Shown here one piece after another: positions 15,527-24,456 of a stretch of DNA of 25,791 bases. Location: assembly GCA_024400715.1 (NCBI GenBank), contig JAKSMH010000001.1:1-25791 (forward strand), written 5' to 3'. The translations under genes were made by a program, and so were the position numbers. Numbering within the stretch: position 1 is the stretch's first letter; the number at the start of each line of letters is the position of its first letter. This DNA is from Bacteroidales bacterium. Lineage in GTDB: Bacteria > Bacteroidota > Bacteroidia > Bacteroidales > WCHB1-69. The notes under the pieces are model-generated. The model ran no database searches and was not told the DNA's origin. It worked only from the letters and a program-made list of their open reading frames with translations.

Positions 15527-18121
15527 ATGAAAAAGATGGCTTGGCTTTTTATGTGTTTGTGCTTGAATATTACGCTTTTCGCACAAGTAAATGATGATTT
15601 TTCCGACGGCAATTTGTCCGATAATCCCCGATGGATTGGAGATACATCAGATTTTAAAATTAATACTAACAATCAATTGCAGTTAAATGCTTCCCAAACG
15701 GGAGTGTCGGCCATTGCGCTGTCGCTGGACAGTTTGGATGTTTGGAATCAGGATATGGAATGGTATTTCAAAATTAAATTGGATTTTGCGCCGTCCAACA
15801 ATAATTTTGCGAGAATCTACCTTTTGTCGAACCAATCTGATTTGAAATCCGATAGTCTGACGGGATTTTATTTGCAGTTTGGTGAAAACTTGGCGCAGGA
15901 TGCGATAGAATTATTCTACATCGAAAATGGTCATGCCACCTCCGTGATGCGTGGTCCCGATGCTATGATTGCCGAGAATTTCGACTTGCAAGTTAAAGTG
16001 TCCAAAACAATTGAAAACAGGTGGGGACTGTGGGTTGATAACTTGGGAATAGGTTGGTACCGATTGCAGGTGGATACGGTGTTTGACAAGTTTTTTGCCG
16101 CCAATTTTATGGGAATTTATTGTAAATATACCAGCAGTAATGCGAACAAGTTTGCCTTTGACGATATTTATGCTGGACCTACTATTATTGACAGCGTTTC
16201 TCCCCGTCTTCAAACTTGTTATGGCAATGACGATTTTCAAACCGTATCGCTTGTTTTTTCCGAAATTGTGGATGAAACTGCATTAAATTCTGTTCATTAC
16301 AGTATTTCTGGAATTGATGTCAGTCCGCTAATCTGTGAATATATTTTTCCAGATTATCGACAGGTGATGCTTTTCTTTCCCTATCATTTTGTTGAAGACC
16401 AAAAATATATGTTGCAAGTGAGTGGCATTCGGGATTTGGCAGGGAATGTTATGGCAGATACCACATTGACTTTTTTTTGCCATAAAATAAAAAGAAATGA
16501 TGTGATTATCAGTGAAATAATGGCAGACCCAACGCCCACGGTGTTGTTGCCTGCCGTGGAGTACGTGGAGTTGCAGAACAGGGTGGGGGGAGAAGTGCAT
16601 TTGTCGGGATGGAAGTTGCAAATAGGCAAATCGGTGAAACCATTGCCGGATATGTGCTTGTCCGAAAACGGTTTTCAACTTGTCGTGGCTGAGGAAAATT
16701 GTGGCGAAATGCGCAACTTCTGCACTCACGTGTCGGGTATTCCTTCGATGAGTCTTACCGATGACGGTCAGGAATTGATTTTGTTTAATGCCTATGATGA
16801 AATTATCCACGCTGTGAAATATAATAAGGATTGGCATCGAACGGCGGTCAAAAAGGAAGGCGGCTGGTCGTTGGAAATGATGGATGCCAATAATCCCTGT
16901 GGAAAAGAGGAAAACTGGGATTCTTCCGTTGACGATTTGGGCGGAACACCCGGCCGTGCCAATTCTATTACATCCGTAAATCCTGATGTTGAATATCCTT
17001 TGATGACAACCGCCACCTTGTTGGACACCAACAAAATAAGGGTGCTTTTTTCTGAAACCGTCTCCCTTGTTGATTATCATCCCGTGTTTGCTGTCGATCG
17101 GGATTTGCAAGTTCTGTCCTTGTCAATGCTTCCACCTTTTCATAATGCCGTGGATATAGTTTTTGACAAGGCATTGCGTAAAGGGATTGTCTATCAACTT
17201 TCCGTTATTGATTCGGTGTGCGATTGCGCGGGAAATCTTTTGCAGATGGAGCATGTGCTTTTGTTTGGTGTTGATGAAATTCCTTCACGTAAAGATTTAA
17301 TAATCAATGAAATATTATTTGATTCTCCAGCAAGTGAAGAGGCCGACTATGTTGAAATTTATAATAATTCATCTTTTATTATTGATTTAAAGAAAATCAA
17401 GATTGGAAACGGATTTGGAGAAATGCCAGATAAAGCCGTCCTTGCGCAAAGTGCCGGTTTCCAATTATTTCCGCAAAAAATAGTGGCTTTGTGCAAAAAT
17501 AGGCGTCTGACGTATAATCATTATTATCCTTTATATGAAAATACGCTTTTACAATGTGATTCCTTGCCGTCTTTTCCCAATTCCCAAGGAGTTGTTCATT
17601 TGACCGATTTGTCTTTGAATCCGTTGGATAGATTTGCATACGACGAAAAAATGCATTATCGGATGTTGGCCAGCACGGATGGGGTTTCGTTGGAACGTAT
17701 TAGCTATGAATGCGATACGCAGGATGAGCAAAATTGGAAATCGGCGGCGGCCAATGTGAATTTTGGCACACCCGGTTACGAAAATTCACAAAGGTCCTCT
17801 TTCCTCTTGGCAGAAAATAATTTTTCAGTCCACCCGGAAATTTTTTCTCCCGACAATGACGGCTTTGATGATTACACGGAAATTACGTGTGCGTTCGCAG
17901 ATTTGGAAAATCGCCTCTCCGTGTACGTTTATTCGCCTCGGGGATTTTTGGTTAGAAAGTTGAAAGACAATGTTTTATGCGGTGCAGAATGCCATAGTGT
18001 ATGGGACGGAACGGATGACAATGGAAATTTGGTCGCTCCGGGTTTGTATGTGGTTAAAATTACCTGTTGGAATCATCAGGGTAAGCATTGGAACAAGCAA
18101 AAAGTGGTCGGCGTAAAATAA
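15527..18121 (+). CDS. Large secreted multidomain protein with two lamin-tail domains and FlgD-like C-terminus
   Basis: The 864-residue protein has a signal peptide (cleavage after TLFA, residue 19). Domain order by eye: a concanavalin/LamG-like region (22-215), an Ig-like domain of the SbsA type (about 220-318), a lamin-tail domain (about 323-455, opening NDVIISEIMADPTP with EYVELQN), a second Ig-like domain (about 490-580), and a second lamin-tail domain (about 588-715, DLIINEILFDSP with DYVEIYN). A C-terminal segment follows (about 775-864) with FSPDNDGFDDY, then WDGTDDNGNLVAPGLYVVKI, typical of FlgD-like/gliding-associated C-terminal domains used for type IX secretion. It is probably an extracellular adhesive or structural protein. 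Function is unproven. Confidence 0.85.
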   Translation: MKKMAWLFMCLCLNITLFAQVNDDFSDGNLSDNPRWIGDTSDFKINTNNQLQLNASQTGVSAIALSLDSLDVWNQDMEWYFKIKLDFAPSNNNFARIYLLSNQSDLKSDSLTGFYLQFGENLAQDAIELFYIENGHATSVMRGPDAMIAENFDLQVKVSKTIENRWGLWVDNLGIGWYRLQVDTVFDKFFAANFMGIYCKYTSSNANKFAFDDIYAGPTIIDSVSPRLQTCYGNDDFQTVSLVFSEIVDETALNSVHYSISGIDVSPLICEYIFPDYRQVMLFFPYHFVEDQKYMLQVSGIRDLAGNVMADTTLTFFCHKIKRNDVIISEIMADPTPTVLLPAVEYVELQNRVGGEVHLSGWKLQIGKSVKPLPDMCLSENGFQLVVAEENCGEMRNFCTHVSGIPSMSLTDDGQELILFNAYDEIIHAVKYNKDWHRTAVKKEGGWSLEMMDANNPCGKEENWDSSVDDLGGTPGRANSITSVNPDVEYPLMTTATLLDTNKIRVLFSETVSLVDYHPVFAVDRDLQVLSLSMLPPFHNAVDIVFDKALRKGIVYQLSVIDSVCDCAGNLLQMEHVLLFGVDEIPSRKDLIINEILFDSPASEEADYVEIYNNSSFIIDLKKIKIGNGFGEMPDKAVLAQSAGFQLFPQKIVALCKNRRLTYNHYYPLYENTLLQCDSLPSFPNSQGVVHLTDLSLNPLDRFAYDEKMHYRMLASTDGVSLERISYECDTQDEQNWKSAAANVNFGTPGYENSQRSSFLLAENNFSVHPEIFSPDNDGFDDYTEITCAFADLENRLSVYVYSPRGFLVRKLKDNVLCGAECHSVWDGTDDNGNLVAPGLYVVKITCWNHQGKHWNKQKVVGVK

Positions 18122-18167
18122 AATGCCAAAATTCGAAAAAAAATGTCGTACAAAAGTTTTTTTTTCG

Positions 18168-18175
18168 TATTTTTG
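18168..18175 (+). promoter_or_regulatory. -7 box of the pyrBI promoter
   Basis: TATTTTTG matches the Bacteroidota TAnnTTTG box and lies 65 nt before the pyrB start. The -33 region is poor. Confidence 0.45.
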
Positions 18176-18226
18176 CACAAATATTGGCATATTGAAATCA
18201 ATAAACAATAATAACAAATAAATCAT

Positions 18227-18233
18227 AGGAGGA
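18227..18233 (+). promoter_or_regulatory. Strong Shine-Dalgarno site of pyrB
   Basis: AGGAGGA ends 7 nt before the TTG start at 18241. Bacteroidota genes usually lack such sites, and no other gene start in this window that I checked has one as strong. It decides the TTG start and fits a Firmicutes origin of the operon. Confidence 0.7.
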
Positions 18234-18240
18234 CCTTATT

Positions 18241-19164
18241 TTGTTAAAGAATAGATGCCTTATAGACCCTTCGGATTTCACCCGCGAAGAATTTCGTGAA
18301 ATTTTTGATTTGGCACATCAAATTGTTGAAAATCCAGAAAAATTTGGGAAGAGTTGTGAGGGTAAAATCTTGGCAACTCTTTTTTATGAACCCAGTACTC
18401 GTACACGTTTTAGCTTTGAAGCAGCAATGTTGCGTCTTGGCGGAAAAGTCATCGGTTTTTCAGAACCGAATTCAAGTTCAACGGCCAAGGGAGAAAGTAT
18501 TGCCGATACCATTCGTACAATTCAGTGCTATGCCGATATCGCCGCTATGAGACATCCCAAGGAGGGTGCTCCGCGCGTGGCAAGTCACTACATCCACATG
18601 CCTTTGATCAATGCCGGTGATGGCGGACATCAACACCCGACGCAGACCTTGACCGATATTTTGACGATCGAGCGCTTGCGCGGCAATGTGGAAAATAAAA
18701 CCTACGGCTTCTGCGGTGACTTGAAGTTCGGTCGTACCGTCCATTCTTTAATTAAATTCCTCAGCAATTACGAAGGGGTTAAGTTTATCCTGATTTCACC
18801 CGAGGAATTGCGCGTTCCCGAATATATCCGCGAAGAAGTAATCAAGAAAAAAGGCATTCCTTTCCAGGAAGTCCAGGAAATGGAACCCTATATGGGCCAA
18901 CTCGATTTCTTGTATATGACCCGCGTACAACGTGAACGCTTCTTCAACGAAGAAGACTATATCCGCTTGAAAGACCGCTTTATTTTGGATATGGACAAGA
19001 TGGCATACGCCCGCCCCGACACATATATCCTTCACCCACTTCCACGTGTGAACGAAATCAGCGTCGAAGTCGATGCCGACCCGCGCGCACAGTATTTTGC
19101 TCAGGCCAAAAACGGTATGTACGTCCGTATGGCCTTGATATTGAAGTTATTGGGAATTTATTAA
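18241..19164 (+). CDS. pyrB: Aspartate carbamoyltransferase catalytic subunit
   Basis: This 307-residue subunit condenses carbamoyl phosphate and aspartate to carbamoyl aspartate in pyrimidine synthesis. The carbamoyl-phosphate loop [13 protein letters not shown] (48-60), [10 protein letters not shown], the [12 protein letters not shown] loop and the HPLPRVNEI motif are all intact. The start is TTG, set by the strong AGGAGGA site. No ATG lies near the expected N-terminus. The sequence, especially [21 protein letters not shown] and [13 protein letters not shown], reads more like clostridial PyrB than the usual Bacteroides enzyme as far as I can recall. It is followed by pyrI after 10 nt. Confidence 0.95.
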   Translation: MLKNRCLIDPSDFTREEFREIFDLAHQIVENPEKFGKSCEGKILATLFYEPSTRTRFSFEAAMLRLGGKVIGFSEPNSSSTAKGESIADTIRTIQCYADIAAMRHPKEGAPRVASHYIHMPLINAGDGGHQHPTQTLTDILTIERLRGNVENKTYGFCGDLKFGRTVHSLIKFLSNYEGVKFILISPEELRVPEYIREEVIKKKGIPFQEVQEMEPYMGQLDFLYMTRVQRERFFNEEDYIRLKDRFILDMDKMAYARPDTYILHPLPRVNEISVEVDADPRAQYFAQAKNGMYVRMALILKLLGIY

Positions 19165-19174
19165 AAACAGAGTT

Positions 19175-19609
19175 ATGTTAGAAATTACGAGTATTGACAA
19201 AGGTATTGTCATCGATCATATCAAAGCGGGTTTCGGATTCCAAGTGTATAATTATTTGAACTTGGACAAGGCAGAATACAATGTCGCCTTGATTACCAAT
19301 GCCCCAAGTAAAAAAATGGGCAAAAAGGATATCATCAAAATCAATAATGTTATTGACATTGATTATACTTTTTTAGGCCTTATCGACCCCCACATCACCG
19401 TCAACATCATCGATAATGGAAAGTCCGTTAAAAAAGTTCAATTGGAAGTTCCTCAAGTGGTAAGAAACATTATCAAATGCAAGAACCCACGCTGCGTTAC
19501 GTCAGTTGAACACTATTTTGACCACGTTTTTCATTTGGTTGATAAAGACAAACGGTCATACCGTTGCGAATATTGCGACGATATCGTTATCCCCTATCCT
19601 ACAAAATAG
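19175..19609 (+). CDS. pyrI: Aspartate carbamoyltransferase regulatory subunit
   Basis: The 144-residue chain binds nucleotides allosterically and assembles with PyrB. The N-terminal domain contains GIVIDHIKAGFGFQVYNYL, and ALITNAPSKKMGKKDIIKI in the nucleotide-binding part. The C-terminal zinc site has Cys102, Cys107 (KCKNPRC), Cys131 and Cys134 (RCEYCD). All four cysteines are present, so the subunit should bind PyrB. Ten nt separate it from pyrB. No clear terminator follows before ftsQ. Confidence 0.95.
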   Translation: MLEITSIDKGIVIDHIKAGFGFQVYNYLNLDKAEYNVALITNAPSKKMGKKDIIKINNVIDIDYTFLGLIDPHITVNIIDNGKSVKKVQLEVPQVVRNIIKCKNPRCVTSVEHYFDHVFHLVDKDKRSYRCEYCDDIVIPYPTK

Positions 19610-19690
19610 TAGGTTAAGGACACGTTTTAATTAACATTAAGTTGTTTATTATATCTTTATTCTGATGAGGTTTGGCGCACAAGAATTTTT

Positions 19691-19698
19691 TATTTTTG
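19691..19698 (+). promoter_or_regulatory. -7 box of a likely ftsQAZ promoter
   Basis: TATTTTTG lies 25 nt before the GTG start of ftsQ. A TTTG occurs upstream at 19671-19674, but at only 16 nt spacing, shorter than expected, so only the -7 box is claimed. Confidence 0.4.
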
Positions 19699-19723
19699 TA
19701 CGCTAACCTTTAAGAGTAAAGTT

Positions 19724-20491
19724 GTGAAAATATTTCGGTTTGTTGTTACTGTCTTGTTGTGTGCCGCCATCGTGGTAGGCATTGTGTTGGCAGCAATCAA
19801 TATGCCCAAACGCCCTTGCTCCGGTTACGATTTCAAAGTGCAGTATGCGGGTGAATATCCTGCCCTTTGCGACAGCGACATCTGCCAAATGATTGATCAA
19901 AACAATGTCCGTACAATCGGTGTTCCAATGAAAGACGTGGAATTGGAAAAAATTGCCGATTTGCTGAGTCAAAATCCTTACGTCGAAAGTGTGGACGAAG
20001 TTAGATTTTCAAGTACAAAACTGAAAATCCAAGTCACCTTGAAAAATATTTTGCTGCACGTGTATGCACAAGACGGTTCCCAGTATTTTGTCGATGAAAA
20101 TGGGAATCTTCTTCCTTTTTCAATGAACGTGAGAGAAAATGTGATGGTGGCCAATGGAAATATTCCGGAAAAATTTGCCAAAGGAAAAAATATCGCGTCT
20201 GGAAAGGGAAACCTGACAAAAGCCTATAAAATCGCCACCTGCATCAACGATGACGAATTTTATAGAACCCAATTCCGCCAACTTTATATCGATGCCCATA
20301 ACGAAGTGGTGCTGGTGCCAACGGTGGGACGACATATCGTGATGTTCGGTTCGGAAGCCAATGCGCAGGAAAAACTGTTCAATTTGCAGCAAACTTACCA
20401 AAAAGGTTTGGCATATATGGGAATGGATGCCTATTCCTCCTTGGACCTAAGATATAAAAACAGAGTAATTGCAAAAAAAAGACACTTGTAA
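19724..20491 (+). CDS. ftsQ: Cell division protein FtsQ
   Basis: The 255-residue single-pass inner-membrane protein starts at GTG, has one TM helix at about residues 5-25, and has a periplasmic POTRA/FtsQ-type region. Visible pieces are DICQMIDQNNVRTIG, IADLLSQNPYVESVDEV and YFVDENGNLLPFS, the last typical of FtsQ (YLVDxxG). It links early FtsZ/FtsA assembly to later septal peptidoglycan enzymes. It directly precedes ftsA with a 1-nt gap. Sequence similarity in this family is low, so identification leans on motif plus position. Confidence 0.88.
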   Translation: MKIFRFVVTVLLCAAIVVGIVLAAINMPKRPCSGYDFKVQYAGEYPALCDSDICQMIDQNNVRTIGVPMKDVELEKIADLLSQNPYVESVDEVRFSSTKLKIQVTLKNILLHVYAQDGSQYFVDENGNLLPFSMNVRENVMVANGNIPEKFAKGKNIASGKGNLTKAYKIATCINDDEFYRTQFRQLYIDAHNEVVLVPTVGRHIVMFGSEANAQEKLFNLQQTYQKGLAYMGMDAYSSLDLRYKNRVIAKKRHL

Positions 20492-20492
20492 C

Positions 20493-21866
20493 ATGAAAGC
20501 AGAAGATACTATGCCGCGGACCCCGGATTTGGTAGTTGGACTGGATATAGGTACTACCAAGATTGCCACCATCATTGGTTATAAATCAGATGGCAAAATC
20601 GATATTATCGGTCACGGGAAAGCCGAATCGACAGGAGTTCAGCACGGTTTGGTCTATAACATTAACAAGACTGTGGATGGAATCAACATATCCAAACAAA
20701 ATGCTGAAAACAGAGCGGATGGGTATCAGGTGCACAATGTTTACGTGGGTGTGGCCGGCCGCCATATCAAAAGTATCGAATATAAACACGTCATCACTCG
20801 CTTGAACGGCAAGAATTTTGTCATTCGTCAGGAAGAAATCGACAAGATGCTGGCCGATCTCAATAATATTTCCGTTCCCGCTGGAGAACAAATTATCACG
20901 GTTATCCCTCAACGATTCGTGATTGACCACGACAGGGAAACGACCGAGCCGGTCGGCGAATTGGGCGAGCTGATTGAAGGTTATTATCAGCTTATCACAG
21001 GCAACGCGTCCGAAATCAATAAGATTTTAATGTGCATACGCGATGCCGGTCTTAAAGCCGAAAAAATCATATTGGAACCCGTGGCTTCCGGACTTTCCTG
21101 CTTAAGTCAGGAAGAAAAAAATCAAGGCGTGGCTTTGATCGACATAGGCGGCGGAACTACCGATTTGGCTATCTTCTACGGCGGCAGCCCCGTGTTTACC
21201 AAGGTTATCCCTATCGGTGGCAGCATCATCACCAAAGATATTGCCAATGTTTGTAGGATTACCGAAGAGTTGGCAGAAAAACTCAAGGTTAATTTCGGTA
21301 CCTGTATCGTGGAAAAAAGCAACGCCAATCATTATATGGCTCTCCCGCAATTCCACGCTGTCCCACCACGTCAAATCAACGAAACCTTCTTGGCCAAGAT
21401 TATCAATATGCGCGTCCAAAACGATATCCTTGATCAAGTGAAAAAGGAAATCGAAGATTCTGGTTATGCGGATAAGTTGAATGCGGGCGTGGTACTTACC
21501 GGCGGCGGCGCGACACTTAAGCATATCAAGGAACTGTGCCAATATACCTTGCAAAAACCCGTCCGTATCGGTGTGCCGGAATTCGGCTTCGTCCACAATA
21601 TTTCAAGCGAATTGAAACACCCTATGTATGCTACAGCCCTGGGCTTGTTGAAGTATGGTATTGAAGAGCAAGATAGAAACGTGGAAGATGAGGAAGTTGA
21701 AATAGAAGAACAAGAAGAGCAGGTGAGCAAACCGGAACCCAAGGCACCAAAACCAAATAAGAAAAAAGAAAGAAAGAATCCTTTTTCTTCCAATGGCGGA
21801 AAATATGATTTCTTTTCCAACAAAATCAATGAATTCTTAGGAGGACTGGTTGACAAAACCTCTTAA
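20493..21866 (+). CDS. ftsA: Cell division protein FtsA
   Basis: This 457-residue actin-fold ATPase tethers FtsZ to the inner membrane. It has phosphate-1 loop VVGLDIGTTKIATIIG, phosphate-2 LIDIGGGTTDLAIF and adenosine motif VVLTGGGATLKHI. The SHS2/1C domain is near residues 75-160. The C-terminus has an acidic stretch (EDEEVEIEEQEEQ), a Pro/Lys-rich linker, and a final amphipathic helix (DFFSNKINEFLGGLVDK) that should bind the membrane. The ATG at 20493 starts one base after the ftsQ stop; an upstream TTG overlapping ftsQ is less likely, and a further ATG at 20511 is possible. Confidence 0.94.
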   Translation: MKAEDTMPRTPDLVVGLDIGTTKIATIIGYKSDGKIDIIGHGKAESTGVQHGLVYNINKTVDGINISKQNAENRADGYQVHNVYVGVAGRHIKSIEYKHVITRLNGKNFVIRQEEIDKMLADLNNISVPAGEQIITVIPQRFVIDHDRETTEPVGELGELIEGYYQLITGNASEINKILMCIRDAGLKAEKIILEPVASGLSCLSQEEKNQGVALIDIGGGTTDLAIFYGGSPVFTKVIPIGGSIITKDIANVCRITEELAEKLKVNFGTCIVEKSNANHYMALPQFHAVPPRQINETFLAKIINMRVQNDILDQVKKEIEDSGYADKLNAGVVLTGGGATLKHIKELCQYTLQKPVRIGVPEFGFVHNISSELKHPMYATALGLLKYGIEEQDRNVEDEEVEIEEQEEQVSKPEPKAPKPNKKKERKNPFSSNGGKYDFFSNKINEFLGGLVDKTS

Positions 21867-21929
21867 CAATTGCTTCACCTTGAAGGATTTCCTTTTCACC
21901 CTATTTTAAGACAAAAAAATAAAATAAAT

Positions 21930-23384
21930 ATGAGAGACAGAATTGATTTTACTCCAGATTACGGAACAAAACAGAATAATTCCATTATCAAGGTAATTGG
22001 TGTCGGCGGTGGTGGTGGTAATGCCGTTAAGCACATGTATAGCGACGGTATCGTCGGCGTTGACTTCCTCATTTGCAATACCGATGAACAAGCCCTGAGA
22101 AACAACGTGGTTCCTTCCAAATTGGTGTTGGGAGATACTGGTTTGGGTGCTGGTGCCAATCCCGAAATTGGTCGTGAATTGGCGGAACATAGCATCGAGA
22201 GAATCAAAGAATTTATCGGTGACGAAACCCAGATGCTGTTCATCACGGCTGGTATGGGCAAGGGAACAGGTACGGGTGCGGCTCCGGTTGTGGCCAAGGT
22301 GGCCCACGATATGGGCATCCTTACCATTGGCGTGGTGACTTTCCCTTTCAAGTTTGAAGGTAAAAAACGTGAACAGTACGCCGAAGCGGGTATCGCCGAA
22401 ATGGAAAAATATGTGGATTCTTTGATTGTCGTCAAAAATCAAAAAATAATGAAATATTACGGCGACGAAGGCGTGGACGAAGGTTTTGGACACGCTGACG
22501 ACGTTTTGAAAAATGCCGTCAAATGTATTGCCGAATTGATTACCGTAAATGCGGACCAAAATATCGATTTCAATGATATTAAGGCGATTATGCAGAAGAG
22601 CGGTCACGCTATGCTCGGCTTGGCTGAGGCAGAAGGTCCAAATCGTATCGATCAAGTGGTAACCGATGCGTTGAATTGCCCATTGTTGAGCGAAGATGTC
22701 ATCACAAAAGCTCAAAACTTCTTGTTCTTCATCAGCTATGGTCCAGATGATAATCTGAAAATTTCAGAATTGGAAGCCCTTACCGAACAATTCGATAAAT
22801 TGAAAACCAGTGAGTCCGACGTTATTTGGGGTCGCGCCAAGGATGATTCCCTGGGTGCCAAGGTGCGTTTGTCCGTAATCATTACCAATTATGAACACGA
22901 AAACCAAGAAGTGAAAAAGGAAGTCACTATGGTTGAACCAGCACAATCCGAACCCAACGATGCCCATAAAGACGATGATTTTGCTACGTTTTTTAATCCG
23001 GCTCAATCAGCTCAAGCAAACGCTGCCAATGAAGTGAACGATATTTTCGCCAGTGCCAATATGGTACAACAACCTGTCTTAAATGTCGCCCAGTCAATGC
23101 CTCAGGTATCCGGTTTTGCGGAACAATTTCCTCAAGCGGCTACCAATCTCGAACCCGTGATGGTGGCGGAAAATTCCTCTATGGATATGATGCAACAATA
23201 TGGTCCACAGCAAATTGGCCATAATTCATCTCGTTACGAAGACAATGACTTTTTCAATGAATTAGTCAATACGCCGGCAATTTTGCGAGGCAAAAGACAA
23301 GAAGATTTGGAAGCACAGCAGAATCGCCATAATTTCGAATTAGACAACGATATGTCAGATTTCTTCAAGGATATTCCAGATTAA
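21930..23384 (+). CDS. ftsZ: Cell division protein FtsZ
   Basis: This 484-residue tubulin-like GTPase forms the division ring. The nucleotide pocket has IKVIGVGGGGGNAVKHM, CNTDEQAL and the tubulin signature region TAGMGKGTGTGAAP (107-120). The signature reads GKGTGTG instead of the usual GGGTGTG, with Lys111. The T7 loop NADQNIDFNDIKAIM keeps the catalytic aspartates. A low-complexity Gln/Asn/Ala linker of about 110 residues leads to a C-terminal peptide NTPAILRGKRQ that should bind FtsA, followed by an acidic tail. The ATG at 21930 matches the family start (MRDRIDFTPD), leaving a 63-nt gap after ftsA. Confidence 0.95.
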   Translation: MRDRIDFTPDYGTKQNNSIIKVIGVGGGGGNAVKHMYSDGIVGVDFLICNTDEQALRNNVVPSKLVLGDTGLGAGANPEIGRELAEHSIERIKEFIGDETQMLFITAGMGKGTGTGAAPVVAKVAHDMGILTIGVVTFPFKFEGKKREQYAEAGIAEMEKYVDSLIVVKNQKIMKYYGDEGVDEGFGHADDVLKNAVKCIAELITVNADQNIDFNDIKAIMQKSGHAMLGLAEAEGPNRIDQVVTDALNCPLLSEDVITKAQNFLFFISYGPDDNLKISELEALTEQFDKLKTSESDVIWGRAKDDSLGAKVRLSVIITNYEHENQEVKKEVTMVEPAQSEPNDAHKDDDFATFFNPAQSAQANAANEVNDIFASANMVQQPVLNVAQSMPQVSGFAEQFPQAATNLEPVMVAENSSMDMMQQYGPQQIGHNSSRYEDNDFFNELVNTPAILRGKRQEDLEAQQNRHNFELDNDMSDFFKDIPD

Positions 23385-23416
23385 GAATAACTTTTCCCAT
23401 TTTATAGATTTGGTTA

Positions 23417-23461
23417 CCCCGACTATACTTTATGCGATAGTTGGGGTTTGTTTTTTCTTTT
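23417..23461 (+). terminator. Intrinsic terminator of ftsQAZ
   Basis: CCCCGACTAT (23417-23426) pairs with ATAGTTGGGG (23437-23446) with one G-U pair, followed by a T-rich tract (TTTGTTTTTTC...). It lies 33 nt past the ftsZ stop. Confidence 0.85.
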
Positions 23462-23675
23462 TTGTGGTGTTGGATGAAACATAAAAAGATAAATTATCGT
23501 TAAACAAGCACGCGAAACAAGTGAAAGTATCACTGTTTTGTATTAATAATTGATAAAAAAACCGCGCTTGTGCCAAAACTTAACGCAAACATAACAAAAT
23601 GTGTTAATTTTGATATAAAATACTCACTTATAGCACTTTGTTTCAATAAATGGAATTTGTAAAGATTATTATTTT

Positions 23676-23683
23676 TATATTTG
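23676..23683 (+). promoter_or_regulatory. -7 box of the LytTR gene promoter
   Basis: TATATTTG matches TAnnTTTG and lies 36 nt before the ATG at 23719. An upstream in-frame ATG at 23650 lies before this box, so it would not be in the transcript. Confidence 0.5.
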
Positions 23684-23718
23684 CAGCAAAGAATTTCATA
23701 AAACTTAAACCCTTTGCC

Positions 23719-24456
23719 ATGTATAATCTGACAAGTGCTGTTTGTATTGCATCCCCTGATGCCGAAAGTCAATTGCTTGCCTATTTAAAAAATGTCTCCA
23801 GCATTGAAGTATCGTTAATCATTAAAAACAATATGGAATTGGTAGAGAAAATGCCGCAAAAGAACATTGATATTTTGTTTGTAAGCGAGGATTATTGGAA
23901 GTCAATGTCCAGTGTCAATCTTCCTCCTTTTGTCGTTCTTGTGGCAAAATCGGAACCGGTGGGGCAGCGAAAATTCTATTTTGACGTGTTAACCTTACCT
24001 ATTGCCGAACAGAATTTCTGTGACGTCTTGGGAAAGATAATCAAAATTGCGAATGCCTATCAGCCGCGAACACCCATATCGCCCCTCGCGATGGAAGTAA
24101 AACCCGAATATCATAGTAATGAACACGAGGATAATGATCAATATATGTTCATTAAAATAGGGAAAATTTCGCATAAATTGGTTTTTGACAATATTCTATA
24201 CATTAAAAACGTGGGGAATAGTTTGCAGATTTCAATGGAAAGTGGTCAGACATATTTTTATCGTTCGACCTTGAAAAAATTTTATGAAAGACTACCTGAT
24301 AATAGATTTGTGCGGGTTAATAAGTCGATTGTGGCCAATTTCACCAAGATTAACCGACTACACAACCAGATTATTTGGCTGCAAAACGAAAAATTCAGCG
24401 TTTCAAGGATTTATATCGTCCGTTTGCGTGAATTGCTTCGCTTGAAAAAGGCGTAA
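23719..24456 (+). CDS. LytTR DNA-binding protein with degenerate receiver-like domain
   Basis: The 245-residue protein has a C-terminal LytTR domain (about 142-240: FIKIGKISHKLVFDNILYI, then YRSTLKKFYERLPDNRFVRV, NKSIVANFTKI). Residues 1-115 follow the outline of a receiver domain, but the key residues are missing. NIDILFVSEDYW has Ser56 where the phosphorylated Asp is expected, FVVLVAKSE has Ala76 for the usual Thr/Ser, and FDVLTLPI has Leu93 in place of the Lys of LKPI. It therefore probably regulates genes without phosphorylation, or by another signal. No histidine kinase is adjacent. The start at 23719 is favoured by the promoter position. Confidence 0.85.
   Translation: MYNLTSAVCIASPDAESQLLAYLKNVSSIEVSLIIKNNMELVEKMPQKNIDILFVSEDYWKSMSSVNLPPFVVLVAKSEPVGQRKFYFDVLTLPIAEQNFCDVLGKIIKIANAYQPRTPISPLAMEVKPEYHSNEHEDNDQYMFIKIGKISHKLVFDNILYIKNVGNSLQISMESGQTYFYRSTLKKFYERLPDNRFVRVNKSIVANFTKINRLHNQIIWLQNEKFSVSRIYIVRLRELLRLKKA

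Noticed and set aside
16328..17110. 260-codon minus-strand frame opposite the lamin-tail protein
   Set aside because: It is antisense to a gene with clear domains, and its low-complexity His/Ile composition is typical of a shadow frame.
21906..22715. Long minus-strand frame of 269 codons opposite ftsZ
   Set aside because: It lies wholly antisense to a certain gene, is His/Phe-rich as expected from mirrored codons, and resembles no family.
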